In this document: positions 25,683 through 35,409 of the stretch, one piece after another
Numbering within the stretch: position 1 is the stretch's first letter
Layout of the letters: each line of letters starts with the position of its first letter
DNA from: Pseudomonas alliivorans
GTDB taxonomy: Bacteria; Pseudomonadota; Gammaproteobacteria; Pseudomonadales; Pseudomonadaceae
Assembly (NCBI RefSeq): GCF_017826695.1
Contig: NZ_JAFFZW010000006.1
Coordinates: forward strand, 309,964-373,963
Reading direction: 5' to 3'
Length of the DNA stretch: 64,000 nt
Program-made: the position numbers and the translations under genes
The notes under the pieces: model-generated
Databases searched by the model: none
Told to the model about the DNA's origin: nothing
The model's input: the letters and a program-made list of their open reading frames with translations, nothing else

Positions 25683-27617
25683 TCAAGCCCGGAACTGCCC
25701 AAGGCTCGCCTTCAATCGCGCCGACAATGTATCCAGTGTCCGGCCACTCGCCGTCGTCTCGACAACAGCCTGAGCCGCTTTTTCGGCCTGAGCATGAATC
25801 ACTTCTACACGCCCTCTCACCGCCTGTGCGCCCTGCGCCTGGTGCTCAGCGGCACGCGTGGCCAGTCCGATAGCAGCATGAACCTGCTCCACCGACGTCT
25901 GCACAGTCTGCTGAAGTCGCGCACTGTCACGCAGAACTGCCAGACCCTCTTTCGCCTGTCGCCCGGCCAGACCGATAGTCGCCACAGCCTCTTTGGCACC
26001 GGCCTGCAATTTGGTGATGTGCTCCTGGATATCGCCGGTCGAGCTCTGTGTCTTGCTGGCCAGCGCACGCACCTCGTCAGCCACCACGGCAAAGCCCCTG
26101 CCGGTCTCACCTGCGCGAGCCGCTTCAATGGCGGCGTTCAACGCCAGCAAATTGGTTTGTTCGGCAATGCCATGAATAACTTCCAGCACCACCTCGATCT
26201 GTTGACTTTGCTGCGCCAGACGCTCGATCACTTGCGAACCGGTTTCGACCTGGCCGGCCAATGCCTCGATCAAGCCGCCGACCTGATTTGAAGTGCGGGT
26301 ATTCTCGTCGGTTGCCTGTTTGATATCGATGACCTGACGCAATGCCTCCTGCATGGCCTGGCTTTCGGCCTGAGCCTCATCGGCCATTTGCGCCAACGCC
26401 TGCAGACTGGCCGCCACTTCGTCACGCTGTAGGGCTGCTGCGGCGTCCGCACCGGCATTTCGCTGACTCATTGCGCCAATCTCGACACCGGTCAGTTGAG
26501 CGACCTCACCCGCCTCGCGGACGATGGGCTGAAGCTTGTCGATGAACCGGTTGACCGCGGCCGACATGTCGCCGATTTCGTCATTGCTGTCGAGCTTCAC
26601 GCGACGCGTCAGATCGCCTTCGCCCGCTGCCAGATCATTGAGCGCAGCGATCAGAAGGTGCAATTTGTTGACCACCCGACGCCCAAGCACAACGCCCAGC
26701 AACAGCAACACCGCCAGACCGATCAGCGCCAGCCCCAGGCCGATATCCCAGCGCAGTGTCTCAGCCGCTTCCCGAACGGCGGAGCGAGTATTGCTGGCCA
26801 TTGCCGTCGCGGCCGACTGCGCTGACTCCAGGCGAGTGCGCAACGCTGCCGAACTGTCCTTGGAAGCGCCTGCCAGACTCTCGGAGACCAACTGCTCACC
26901 ACTGGTGATCAAGGTCGCGAAACGCTTATCCAGCGCGGCCAGGTTCTCTTCGACCGATGCCGTGGAAACGCCCATGCGAACCTTGCCGATTTCGACACCA
27001 TTGGGACTGATGGAGGCTTCGACGTAATAAACCGATGGATCGTTTTTCGCGGCGTTGAGGATTTTGTCCATGGCCCGCTCACCCTCACCTTTGGCGAGAA
27101 GCGCCTTGACCAGGGGATTGTCACGATTCATGTACCGCGTCAGGTGCTCGCCCGCTGCATCGTCGTACACCACGAACAGCACGTTGGGATTACGTTGGGC
27201 ACGACGGGCAAACTCGGACAGCGTCGGCGTATCGTTATCCCACATGGCACGCGGTGCGACGGCGGCCAGCAGTTCGGCCATGTCGGTAGCGGATTCCCTG
27301 AGGTCTTTTTCCAGCGTGGTACGCAGTTGCGCCTGCTCTTGTTTCAGCCGTGTGGACAGGCCGCCACTGAGCCTCTGACGCGTACTGGCCGAGAGTGCGT
27401 CCAGACTGGATGTCACCTCGCTACTCGCGCGTTCCAGCTCGGACGATACATGTTGCGAATCTACCCCAAGCCGATTGGCAAGATCCGTTTCAAGCGCGGC
27501 GATCGTGCTCCGGGTGAGCGCAACCGCAACCACCACCTGCACCAAAAGGGCAATGCCCAGCGCAATAAAGACTGGGCGCAACAAACGACTTCGTAACAGA
27601 GATAACACAGCCGACAC
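25683..27617 (-). CDS. Methyl-accepting chemotaxis protein
   Basis: 644-residue chemoreceptor. TM1 is at about residues 14-34, a roughly 250-residue periplasmic sensor with Ser/Ala-rich helices follows (cache-like segment NVLFVVYDDAAGEHLTRYMN), TM2 is near 292-313, then HAMP (GEGDLTRRVKLDSNDEIGD) and the signalling hairpin containing EQTNLLALNAAIEAARAGE. The C-terminus ends TLSARLKASLGQFRA with no CheR-tethering pentapeptide. A GTG start at 27617 with GGAGGG upstream is used. The ligand is unknown. It is a stand-alone unit between purA and the Ig-like protein gene. Confidence 0.94.
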   Translation of the reverse strand: MSAVLSLLRSRLLRPVFIALGIALLVQVVVAVALTRSTIAALETDLANRLGVDSQHVSSELERASSEVTSSLDALSASTRQRLSGGLSTRLKQEQAQLRTTLEKDLRESATDMAELLAAVAPRAMWDNDTPTLSEFARRAQRNPNVLFVVYDDAAGEHLTRYMNRDNPLVKALLAKGEGERAMDKILNAAKNDPSVYYVEASISPNGVEIGKVRMGVSTASVEENLAALDKRFATLITSGEQLVSESLAGASKDSSAALRTRLESAQSAATAMASNTRSAVREAAETLRWDIGLGLALIGLAVLLLLGVVLGRRVVNKLHLLIAALNDLAAGEGDLTRRVKLDSNDEIGDMSAAVNRFIDKLQPIVREAGEVAQLTGVEIGAMSQRNAGADAAAALQRDEVAASLQALAQMADEAQAESQAMQEALRQVIDIKQATDENTRTSNQVGGLIEALAGQVETGSQVIERLAQQSQQIEVVLEVIHGIAEQTNLLALNAAIEAARAGETGRGFAVVADEVRALASKTQSSTGDIQEHITKLQAGAKEAVATIGLAGRQAKEGLAVLRDSARLQQTVQTSVEQVHAAIGLATRAAEHQAQGAQAVRGRVEVIHAQAEKAAQAVVETTASGRTLDTLSARLKASLGQFRA

Positions 27618-27761
27618 AGGAGAATCCCTCCACCTTGAGCGCCATTAAAATAGTGGCACTAATTTGTCGTTTCTATAGCAAGCGCCGTGCCGTGATGCAA
27701 TTCACATTTTGTTTGCAAAGCAGTACCGGACGCGCAGGCTCTCTTCTGGAACGAAGCGGAC

Positions 27762-27795
27762 AAAAAAGGGCCGCACATGGCGGCCCTTCTTTTTG
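27762..27795 (-). terminator. Terminator of purA
   Basis: Minus strand: AAGGGCCGC-CATGT-GCGGCCCTT followed by a T run, with A residues on the other side. It starts 15 bases after the purA stop. Confidence 0.85.
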
Positions 27796-27809
27796 CAGCT
27801 AGCGAGGCA

Positions 27810-29102
27810 TCACGCGAACGGGTGACGCAGAACGATGGTTTCGTTGCGGTCAGGACCCGTCGAGATGATATCGATAGGCGCGCCTACCAGTTCTTCGACA
27901 CGCTTGATGTAAGCGCGCGCGTTGGCTGGCAACTGCTCCAGCGTCTGAGCACCCAGCGTGGATTCGCTCCAGCCTGGCATCTGCTCATAGACCGGCTCCA
28001 GACCCAGATAGCTGTCGGCATCGGTCGGTGCATCGATCACGGCGCCGTTTTCGTTCTTGTAACCCACACAGATGTTGATGGTTTCAAGACCGTCGAGCAC
28101 GTCCAGCTTGGTCAGGCACAGGCCCGAGATGCTGTTGATTTCGATAGCGCGACGCAGGATGACGGCGTCAAACCAGCCGCAACGACGGGCACGGCCGGTG
28201 GTCGCACCGAACTCGTGGCCACGCTTGGCCAGGAACGCGCCAACGTCATCGAACAGTTCGGTCGGGAAAGGACCCGAACCGACGCGAGTGGTGTAAGCCT
28301 TGGTGATGCCCAGAATGTAATCCAGGTACATCGGACCGAAACCCGAACCGGTGGCGATGCCGCCAGCGGTGGTGTTGGAGCTGGTGACGTACGGGTAGGT
28401 GCCGTGGTCGATGTCCAGCAGCGAACCCTGAGCGCCTTCAAACATGATGTCCTTGCCGTCGCGACGCATCTCATGCAGCGTGGCGGTGACGTCGAGCATC
28501 AGCGGTTCAAGCATGTCGGCGTATTCCATGCACTCGTCGAGTGTCTTCTGGAAGTCGATCGCAGGCTCTTTGTAGTAATTGACCAGCACGAAGTTGTGGT
28601 AATCCAGCAACTCGCCCAGCTTGGATGCGAAACGCTCACGGTGGAACAGGTCGCCGATGCGCAGACCGCGACGTGCGACCTTGTCTTCGTAAGCCGGGCC
28701 GATACCGCGACCGGTCGTACCGATCTTGAATTCGCCACGGGCCTTCTCACGCGCCTGATCCAGGGCAACGTGATACGACAGGATCAGCGGGCAGGAAGGG
28801 CTGATGCGCAGACGCTCGCGCACCGGAATGCCTTTCTCTTCCAGCTTGATGATTTCACGCAGCAGTGCGTCGGGAGCAACCACCACACCGTTGCCGATCA
28901 GGCACTGCACGCCTTCGCGCAGTACACCGGACGGAATCAGGTGCAATACGGTCTTCTCACCGTCGATCACCAGGGTGTGACCCGCGTTGTGGCCACCCTG
29001 ATAACGAACAACGGCGGTAGCATGTTCGGTCAGCAGATCAACGATCTTGCCTTTGCCCTCATCACCCCATTGGGTGCCCAGGACTACGACATTCTTACCC
29101 AT
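27810..29102 (-). CDS. purA: Adenylosuccinate synthetase
   Basis: GTP-dependent conversion of IMP plus aspartate to adenylosuccinate, the first step to AMP. 430 residues, the Pseudomonas length. Hallmarks: MGKNVVVLGTQWGDEGKGK at the N-terminus (phosphate loop), GGHNAGHT near residue 38, FEGAQGSLLDIDHGTYPYVT near 220 and TTGRARRCGWFDAV near 300. The start at 29102 is preferred over the open frame from 29117 because GAGGACGAG lies upstream and MGKNVVV is the conserved start. It lies just downstream of hisZ. Confidence 0.97.
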   Translation of the reverse strand: MGKNVVVLGTQWGDEGKGKIVDLLTEHATAVVRYQGGHNAGHTLVIDGEKTVLHLIPSGVLREGVQCLIGNGVVVAPDALLREIIKLEEKGIPVRERLRISPSCPLILSYHVALDQAREKARGEFKIGTTGRGIGPAYEDKVARRGLRIGDLFHRERFASKLGELLDYHNFVLVNYYKEPAIDFQKTLDECMEYADMLEPLMLDVTATLHEMRRDGKDIMFEGAQGSLLDIDHGTYPYVTSSNTTAGGIATGSGFGPMYLDYILGITKAYTTRVGSGPFPTELFDDVGAFLAKRGHEFGATTGRARRCGWFDAVILRRAIEINSISGLCLTKLDVLDGLETINICVGYKNENGAVIDAPTDADSYLGLEPVYEQMPGWSESTLGAQTLEQLPANARAYIKRVEELVGAPIDIISTGPDRNETIVLRHPFA

Positions 29103-29156
29103 AACACTCGTCCTCATTCACGCAAACTAGGTGCCGGCAGCGGCCGGCAGGAATAC

Positions 29157-30344
29157 TCAATAAGCCAGCGGCATGACCTGCCAGTGCTCGCCATGCTGAA
29201 TCAATTGCCGGTCACAGTCGGCTTCACGCGCGGCGCTCACCTGCTGCCCAGGCAAGGCCTGAACCACACGCTGACCTTCGCTGCGCAACTGGCATACCTG
29301 CTGCCAGAGTGCCGCATCCGTACTGTCCGGCACCCATATACCACCGGACGGTAATACGATTTCTGCCTGACCCAGAGTGACCAGGGTTTTCAGGTCAGTG
29401 GAAAAGCCGGTCGCCGGACGGGCACGACCAAAGTCGGCACCAATGTCGTCATAACGACCGCCCTGAGCAATCGACTGCCCTACGCCCGGCACGAACACCG
29501 CGAACACAACACCCGTATGGTAGTGATAACCGCGAAGCTCGCCGAGGTCGAAATACAGTGGCAGTTGCGGGAATCGCGCAGCAAGGCGATCGGCAATGCT
29601 TACCAGATCGTCCAGTGCAGCCAGCACCGGAGCAGGCGCGCCAGCCAGACGATCACGGGCCGCGGCCAGCACTTCGTGGCCACCGCACAGGTCGACCAGG
29701 GCGCGCAGCATCGAAGCCAGCTCCTGCGGCAGATTGGCCGTCAGGGCGATCACTTCATCGATGGCCTTGCGCTGCAGCGCATCGAACAACTGTTGCTCGA
29801 CTTCACCCGACAGGCCGGCGGCACGTGCCAGCCCACGGTAGATACCGACATGCCCCAGGTCCATGTGCACATCCGGCACATCGGCCAGTTGCAGCATGGC
29901 GAGCATCAGGCTGATGACTTCAACGTCACTGCTCGGGCTTGCATCACCATACAATTCGGCACCGAGCTGAATCGGGCTGCGCGAGGAGGACAGCGCACGC
30001 GGCTGGGCATGCAGGACACTGCCTGCGTAGCACAGGCGGCTTGGACCTTCACGCTTGAGGGTGTGTGCATCGATTCGCGCAACCTGCGGCGTGATGTCGG
30101 CACGGAAGCCCATCTGCCGACCCGATTGCGGATCGATGACCTTGAAGGTGCGCAGATCCAGATCCGAGCCCGCGCCAGTCAGCAGAGACTCCAGATACTC
30201 GATATGCGGGGTGACGACGAACTCATAGCCCCAGCTCTGAAACAGATCCAACACCTGACGACGCGCTACTTCAATGCGCGCCGCTTCCGGTGGCAGTACT
30301 TCTTCGATGCCATCTGGTAGCAGCCAGCGGTCAACCGTTGCCAT
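29157..30344 (-). CDS. hisZ: ATP phosphoribosyltransferase regulatory subunit HisZ
   Basis: 395 residues, related to histidyl-tRNA synthetase but catalytically inactive. It assembles with short-form HisG to build and regulate the first enzyme of histidine biosynthesis. HisRS-like motifs: LPDGIEEVLPPEAARIE, SWGYEFVVTPHIEYLES (motif 1 region), FRADITPQVARIDAH (motif 2 region) and GRYDDIGADFGRARPATGF (motif 3 region). The start at 30344 (MATVDRWLLPDG) is chosen; the 72-residue extension of the open frame is not family-like. It is followed by purA after 54 bases and may be co-transcribed. Confidence 0.95.
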   Translation of the reverse strand: MATVDRWLLPDGIEEVLPPEAARIEVARRQVLDLFQSWGYEFVVTPHIEYLESLLTGAGSDLDLRTFKVIDPQSGRQMGFRADITPQVARIDAHTLKREGPSRLCYAGSVLHAQPRALSSSRSPIQLGAELYGDASPSSDVEVISLMLAMLQLADVPDVHMDLGHVGIYRGLARAAGLSGEVEQQLFDALQRKAIDEVIALTANLPQELASMLRALVDLCGGHEVLAAARDRLAGAPAPVLAALDDLVSIADRLAARFPQLPLYFDLGELRGYHYHTGVVFAVFVPGVGQSIAQGGRYDDIGADFGRARPATGFSTDLKTLVTLGQAEIVLPSGGIWVPDSTDAALWQQVCQLRSEGQRVVQALPGQQVSAAREADCDRQLIQHGEHWQVMPLAY

Positions 30345-30520
30345 TACGCCATTCCCCTGTGATCCGGGCGGCCAGCCATGAGGCCGGCCTTGAGTAAAGC
30401 AGAAAGTGGTGCGCTGTATGACGGGCACGACAAACACCCGAGACAGGCCTTGCAGACCACTTTCCTCGAAAAATCTTGCCGATCGCCACGCGGGCTTCGG
30501 CCAATCAATCGTGCAGACGC

Positions 30521-30544
30521 AAAAAAGCCGGGAATTTCCCGGCT
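30521..30544 (-). terminator. Terminator of the hfq-hflX-hflK-hflC operon
   Basis: Minus strand: AGCCGGGAA-ATT-TCCCGGCT followed by further T residues, about 85 bases after the hflC stop. A second GC-rich imperfect hairpin at 30573-30610 lies between it and hflC. Confidence 0.8.
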
Positions 30545-30627
30545 GCCGCATGATACACACGTTTTACCGAACGATCACCCCACCGGACGGTTTTGCCGCC
30601 CGGCGGGTGATTTATTACACCCGGATA

Positions 30628-31497
30628 TTACGGCTTGGCTTTTTCCAGATAGCGGAAGAACTCGCTGTTCGGATCAAGCACCAGCATGTCGCTCTTGTTC
30701 GCGAAGCTTTCACGGTAGGCACGCAGGCTGCGGTAGAACGCGTAGAACTCCTGGTCCTGACCGTAAGCCTTGGAGTAGATCGCAGCCGCCTGGGCATCAC
30801 CATCACCACGCGCCTCTTCAGACTCGCGATAGGCTTCAGCCAGCAGTACACGACGCTGACGATCGGCGTCGGCACGGATGCCTTCAGCCAGCTCGTTACC
30901 CTTGGCACGGTGCTCGCGGGCTTCACGTTCACGCTCGGTGCTCATGCGCTCGAAAACACTGCGGTTCACTTCCTTGGGCAGGTCGATGGCCTTGACGCGA
31001 ACGTCGACCACTTCGATACCCAGTTCTTTCTCGGCCATGCGGTTCAGGGAACCTGTGATGTCCGCCATCAGTGCATCACGCTCACCCGACACAACTTCGT
31101 GCAGGGTGCGCTTGCCGAACTGGTCGCGCAGACCGGATTCCAGACGACGCGACAGACGCTCGTCGGCAATCTGCTTCAGGCCGGAAGTCGCCGTATAGAA
31201 ACGCTCGGCATCCTTCACGCGCCACTTGGCGTAGGCGTCGACCATCACGGCTTTCTTCTCCAGCGTCAGAAAACGCTGGGTCGGAGCATCGAGGGTCAGC
31301 AGACGGCCGTCGAACTTGCGCACCTGGTTCACATAAGGAACCTTCACATGAAGGCCCGGCTGCACATCAGCCTGCACCACACGACCGAATTGCAGCAGGA
31401 CTGCACGTTCGGTCTGCGACACGATGTAGAAGCTGTTCCAGGCAATGACTGCCAGTACCACACCAACAATTAGGGTGATCAGCGATTTATTGCTCAT
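30628..31497 (-). CDS. hflC: Protease modulator HflC
   Basis: 289-residue SPFH/band-7 membrane protein that, with HflK, forms the large inner-membrane cage around FtsH and modulates its proteolysis. One N-terminal signal-anchor (SLITLIVGVVLAVIAWNSFYI) is followed by the SPFH domain (VSQTERAVLLQFGRVVQADV; LGIEVVDVRVKAIDLPKEV) and coiled coil. The ATG overlaps the hflK stop by one base (TGATG), so the pair is translationally coupled. Confidence 0.97.
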   Translation of the reverse strand: MSNKSLITLIVGVVLAVIAWNSFYIVSQTERAVLLQFGRVVQADVQPGLHVKVPYVNQVRKFDGRLLTLDAPTQRFLTLEKKAVMVDAYAKWRVKDAERFYTATSGLKQIADERLSRRLESGLRDQFGKRTLHEVVSGERDALMADITGSLNRMAEKELGIEVVDVRVKAIDLPKEVNRSVFERMSTEREREAREHRAKGNELAEGIRADADRQRRVLLAEAYRESEEARGDGDAQAAAIYSKAYGQDQEFYAFYRSLRAYRESFANKSDMLVLDPNSEFFRYLEKAKP

Positions 31498-32675
31498 CAG
31501 CGACTCTCCCTGGTACGTACATCGCGCTGCTGAGTATCGACCGCTCGCACGCCGACATCAGTTCCAGTCGCGGATGAACTACCGGCACTCGGGGTGTTAC
31601 CGGTACCGCTGCGACTGTTTTCCATCATCTTGTCGAGCGGCAGATACAGCAGATTGTTCTGACCTTTGTCACCGGTCACGAGCACCTTGCTGGTATTGCT
31701 GAAGACTTCCTGCATGGTGTCCAGATACAGACGCTGACGGGTCACCTCAGGTGCCTTGCGGTATTCGGCGACCAGCTTGGTAAAGCGGTCAGCCTCACCC
31801 TTGGCGCGGGAAACCACTTCGTCGCGATAACCGTTGGCGTCTTCAAGAATACGCTGGGCCTGACCACGGGCTTCCGGGATCACACCGTTGGCGTAGCTTT
31901 CCGCCTGATTGCGCGCACGCTGCTCATCTTCACGAGCACGGATCACGTCATCGAACGCTTCCTGTACTTCACGCGGCGCCGCCGCGCTCTGCACGTTCAC
32001 CTGAGTCACGGTGATACCGGTGCGGTAAGTGTCGAGGAAACGCTGCAGGCGTTCCTTGATCTCGCTCGCCATCAGTTCACGGCCTTCGGTCAGCACCTGA
32101 TCCATCGCCGTGGATCCCACTACATGGCGCAGCGCACTTTCGGTGGCGTGCTGCAGGCTGATCTCAGGCTGATCGACGTTCAGGACGAAATCCTGAAGGT
32201 TGCTGATCTTGTACTGCACGGTGAGCGGCACTTCGACGATGTTCTCGTCTTCGGTGAGCATCTGGCCCTGCTTGCTGTAGGCACGCTCGCGAGTCACGTT
32301 TTCCATGTACTTGCGATCGAACGGCGGGAAATAGATGTTCAGACCCGGCCCCACGGTTTCGTGGTACTGGCCGAAACGCAGTACAACTGCCTGTTCCTGT
32401 TCGTCGACAACGTAGATCGCGCTGTAAAGCCAGAAAGCGACGAGCACGACCAGACCGATGCCGAGCAGACCGAAGCCGCCGCCCTTGCCCGAACTGCCGC
32501 CACTGCCGCCATCACCACTGCGTTTCTTACCGCCGCCGAACAGCCCGTTCAGGCTTTCCTGCAGCTTACGGAAGGCCTCGTCGAGATCAGGTGGCCCCTT
32601 GCGGTCGCCGCCACGGCGTTTACCACCCCAGGGATCTTGATTATTCGAGTTGCCACCCGGCTCATTCCAAGCCAT
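31497..32675 (-). CDS. hflK: FtsH protease activity modulator HflK
   Basis: 392 residues, partner of HflC. A Gly/Asn-rich cytoplasmic N-terminus (MAWNEPGGNSNNQDPWGG) and Gly/Ser-rich linker precede one TM helix at about residues 75-95 (LLGIGLVVLVAFWLYSAIYV), the SPFH domain (VDEQEQAVVLRFGQY) and a Ser/Thr-rich tail. The start at 32675 has GGAG upstream and gives the conserved MAWNEPG N-terminus; the frame from 32726 is a non-family extension. Confidence 0.97.
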   Translation of the reverse strand: MAWNEPGGNSNNQDPWGGKRRGGDRKGPPDLDEAFRKLQESLNGLFGGGKKRSGDGGSGGSSGKGGGFGLLGIGLVVLVAFWLYSAIYVVDEQEQAVVLRFGQYHETVGPGLNIYFPPFDRKYMENVTRERAYSKQGQMLTEDENIVEVPLTVQYKISNLQDFVLNVDQPEISLQHATESALRHVVGSTAMDQVLTEGRELMASEIKERLQRFLDTYRTGITVTQVNVQSAAAPREVQEAFDDVIRAREDEQRARNQAESYANGVIPEARGQAQRILEDANGYRDEVVSRAKGEADRFTKLVAEYRKAPEVTRQRLYLDTMQEVFSNTSKVLVTGDKGQNNLLYLPLDKMMENSRSGTGNTPSAGSSSATGTDVGVRAVDTQQRDVRTRESR

Positions 32676-32771
32676 AGCGCTCTCCATCTGATAAAGCAAA
32701 GACGCACCATCGGCGCGCCGCCCCATGCTACAGAATGCCCGCGAAAGCCGTACAACGGCTTTCTCGTGCTT

Positions 32772-34073
32772 TTATTGCAAAGTGTGTTGCTCGATGAACT
32801 CCAGCGGCTGCAATCCTTCGCGAGTCACCAGACGATTGAGTTCAACGCGCGGTATACGCACTGCCAGAAGACTTGAGCCTTCCTCGTCATGCGTCTCGCT
32901 CTGCACGGCACCCAGTTCGAAGAACTGCGCGCGCAGCCGGGCGAGACGCTGAGGCAGACACAGGGTGCCGACGAACAAATCGTCACCCAGCAGTTCGGCC
33001 ACGGCCTGCTTCAGCAGGTCCAGCCCTCGACCATCACGGGCAGACACCCAGACACGTTGCGGCTTGCCATCGGCATCACGCTGTATCTGAGGCTCCACAC
33101 CTTCAAGCAGATCGAGTTTGTTATAGACCTCAAGTATCGGCAAGCCCTCGGCACCGATCTCGCCGAGCACAGCTATGACCTGCTCGATCTGCGACATGCG
33201 ATCCGGCTCATGGGAGTCGATCACATGCAGCAGTAAATCGGAGTTGCTCGATTCTTCGAGCGTGGCGCGGAAGGCTTCAACCAGTTTGTGCGGCAGGTGG
33301 CGAATGAAGCCCACGGTATCGGCCAGCACGATGGGGCCCAGGTCGTCGAGTTGCAGACGACGCAACGTCGGGTCCAGCGTGGCGAACAGCTGATCGGCTG
33401 CAAACACGTCGGAATCGGTCACGGCGTTGAACAGCGTGGATTTGCCAGCGTTGGTGTAACCCACCAGCGAAACCGAAGGGATGTCGGCGCGACGACGGCC
33501 GCGACGGGCCTGATCACGCTGACTGCGAACCTTCTCGAGCCGGCCCTTGATCTGGCGCAGACGAACCCGAAGCAGACGACGGTCCGTTTCGAGCTGGGTT
33601 TCACCCGGCCCACGCAAGCCGATACCACCTTTCTGACGCTCAAGGTGAGTCCAGCCCCGCACCAGACGGGTACTCATGTGTTCAAGCTGGGCCAGTTCGA
33701 CCTGCAGCTTGCCTTCATGGGTACGTGCGCGTTGGGCGAAGATGTCCAGAATCAGACCGGTGCGATCAAGCACGCGACACTCGAAAACACGTTCGAGGTT
33801 ACGTTCCTGACTGGGCGTGAGGGTGTGATTGAAGATCACGATGTCGGCCTGTTCGGCCTTGACCTGGTCGCGAAGCTCCTCGACCTTGCCAGAGCCGATC
33901 AGGTATTTGGCAGATGGCCGATGACGCGGCACGTTGATAAACGCGACGGTATCGGCACCAGCCGACAGGGCCAGCTCCTGAAACTCCTGCGGATCTTCGC
34001 GCGCCTCAGGGTCCTGACCATCCAGATGAACGAGAATCGCACGTTCACCACCGCTGTGGCGCTCAAAGAACAA
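32772..34073 (-). CDS. hflX: GTPase HflX
   Basis: 433-residue ribosome-associated GTPase that splits stalled 70S ribosomes under stress. The N-terminal HflX domain includes GSGKVEELRDQVKAEQADIV and a Gly-rich GIGLRGPGETQLETDRR segment. The G domain has G1 GYTNAGKSTLFNAV near residue 206, G3 DTVGFIRHLP and G4 NKLD. It lies 12 bases after hfq and about 100 bases before hflK in the usual order. Confidence 0.97.
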   Translation of the reverse strand: MFFERHSGGERAILVHLDGQDPEAREDPQEFQELALSAGADTVAFINVPRHRPSAKYLIGSGKVEELRDQVKAEQADIVIFNHTLTPSQERNLERVFECRVLDRTGLILDIFAQRARTHEGKLQVELAQLEHMSTRLVRGWTHLERQKGGIGLRGPGETQLETDRRLLRVRLRQIKGRLEKVRSQRDQARRGRRRADIPSVSLVGYTNAGKSTLFNAVTDSDVFAADQLFATLDPTLRRLQLDDLGPIVLADTVGFIRHLPHKLVEAFRATLEESSNSDLLLHVIDSHEPDRMSQIEQVIAVLGEIGAEGLPILEVYNKLDLLEGVEPQIQRDADGKPQRVWVSARDGRGLDLLKQAVAELLGDDLFVGTLCLPQRLARLRAQFFELGAVQSETHDEEGSSLLAVRIPRVELNRLVTREGLQPLEFIEQHTLQ

Positions 34074-34085
34074 GGCAGACTCCTA

Positions 34086-34346
34086 TCAGGCGTTACCTGG
34101 CTCGGCATCGGCGCCGTCAGCGTCGGTAGCGCTGGGCAGACGAATCGGACGAACCGGTACGACGGTTGAAATAGCGTGTTTGTAGACCATCTGGCTGACA
34201 GTGTTTTTCAGCAAAATGACGAACTGGTCGAAAGACTCGATCGTGCCCTGCAGCTTGATACCGTTGACCAGGTAGATCGATACCCCGACCTTCTCTTTAC
34301 GCAAGGTATTCAAGTAAGGGTCTTGTAGCGAATGCCCTTTTGACAT
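34086..34346 (-). CDS. hfq: RNA chaperone Hfq
   Basis: 86-residue Sm-like hexameric chaperone for sRNA-mRNA pairing. Sm1 is in SLQDPYLNTLRKEKVGVSIY and LVNGIKLQGTIESFDQFVIL; Sm2 contains VYKHAISTVVP. The short acidic C-terminus (DADGADAEPGNA) is typical of Pseudomonas. ATG 34346 has AAGGAG upstream. The 91-base gap to miaA is AT-rich and may hold an additional hfq promoter. Confidence 0.98.
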   Translation of the reverse strand: MSKGHSLQDPYLNTLRKEKVGVSIYLVNGIKLQGTIESFDQFVILLKNTVSQMVYKHAISTVVPVRPIRLPSATDADGADAEPGNA

Positions 34347-34437
34347 GTGCCGCACTCCTTTAAGGATCAATAAATAATAAATCGAATTCGATTGGCTTAC
34401 CGGCCACCCCCCAAGGATAGACGGCTATTGCAAGGAC

Positions 34438-35409
34438 TCAGCCCAATATGGAGACCGATCCCAGGTATTTCAAGGCGCGTGGCAGATTGTCGCTGGCCAG
34501 GCTGTCCAACCAGTGCAAATTTTCCCAGCTGCGTAGCCAGGTGAATTGCCGTTTGGCCAGTTGACGCGTTGCAATGATGCCGCGCTTTTGCATTTCATCC
34601 CGTGTCAGCTTTCCATCCAGGTGATCCCAGACCTGGCGATAACCGACGGCTCGTATCGATGGCAGACCTGAATGCAGGTCGCCTCGTGAGCGCAATGCCA
34701 GTACCTCGTCCAGAAACCCCTGGTCCAGCATGTGCAAAAAACGTAGTGCGATGCGGTCATGCAGTACCTTGCGATCAGCCGGAGCTATCGCAAGATTCGC
34801 AACAGTATAGGGCAATTGCTGACGCCCCGATGCGGCTGCTTCGGTACTTTGCACAGTTTGTTGCTCGCGGTGTGCGGTCATGCTCGTTCCGCTGACGCGA
34901 TAAACCTCCAGCGCACGGATCAATCGCTGCGGATCATTGGGGTGAATACGTGCTGCCGACACCGGGTCGACCACCGCCAATTGATCATGCAACCACTGCC
35001 AGCCGTGGGCCAAAGCATCGGCTTCGAGCTGTGCCCGAACCTGCGCATCCGCCGCCGGCATATCCGCCAGTCCGTCCAATAGAGCCTTGAAATACAACAT
35101 AGTGCCGCCCACCAGCAAAGGAATATTTCCCCGGGCGGTGATTTCAGCCATGGCGGCCAGTGCGTCGGTACGAAAATCGGCCGCCGAATAGCTCTGCGAC
35201 GGGTCGCGTATGTCGATCAGGCGGTGTGGAAATTCGGCCAGTTGCGCCTTCGACGGCTTGGCCGTGCCGATGTCCATGTCGCGATAGACCAGCGCCGAGT
35301 CGACGCTGATCAGCTCACACGGCAGGACTTTGGTGAGTTCGATTGCAAGATCGGTCTTGCCCGCTGCGGTTGGCCCCATGAGAAAGATGGCCGGAGGTAA
35401 AGCATTCAT
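34438..35409 (-). CDS. miaA: tRNA dimethylallyltransferase
   Basis: Transfers a dimethylallyl group to N6 of A37 in tRNAs reading UNN codons, the precursor of ms2i6A. 323 residues. P-loop MGPTAAGKTDLAIEL at residues 11-25; substrate motifs SVDSALVYRDMDIGTAKPS, LVGGTMLYFKALLDGLADMP and the late QLAKRQFTWLRSW are conserved. Its start directly abuts the mutL stop, so the two are co-transcribed and probably coupled. Confidence 0.97.
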   Translation of the reverse strand: MNALPPAIFLMGPTAAGKTDLAIELTKVLPCELISVDSALVYRDMDIGTAKPSKAQLAEFPHRLIDIRDPSQSYSAADFRTDALAAMAEITARGNIPLLVGGTMLYFKALLDGLADMPAADAQVRAQLEADALAHGWQWLHDQLAVVDPVSAARIHPNDPQRLIRALEVYRVSGTSMTAHREQQTVQSTEAAASGRQQLPYTVANLAIAPADRKVLHDRIALRFLHMLDQGFLDEVLALRSRGDLHSGLPSIRAVGYRQVWDHLDGKLTRDEMQKRGIIATRQLAKRQFTWLRSWENLHWLDSLASDNLPRALKYLGSVSILG

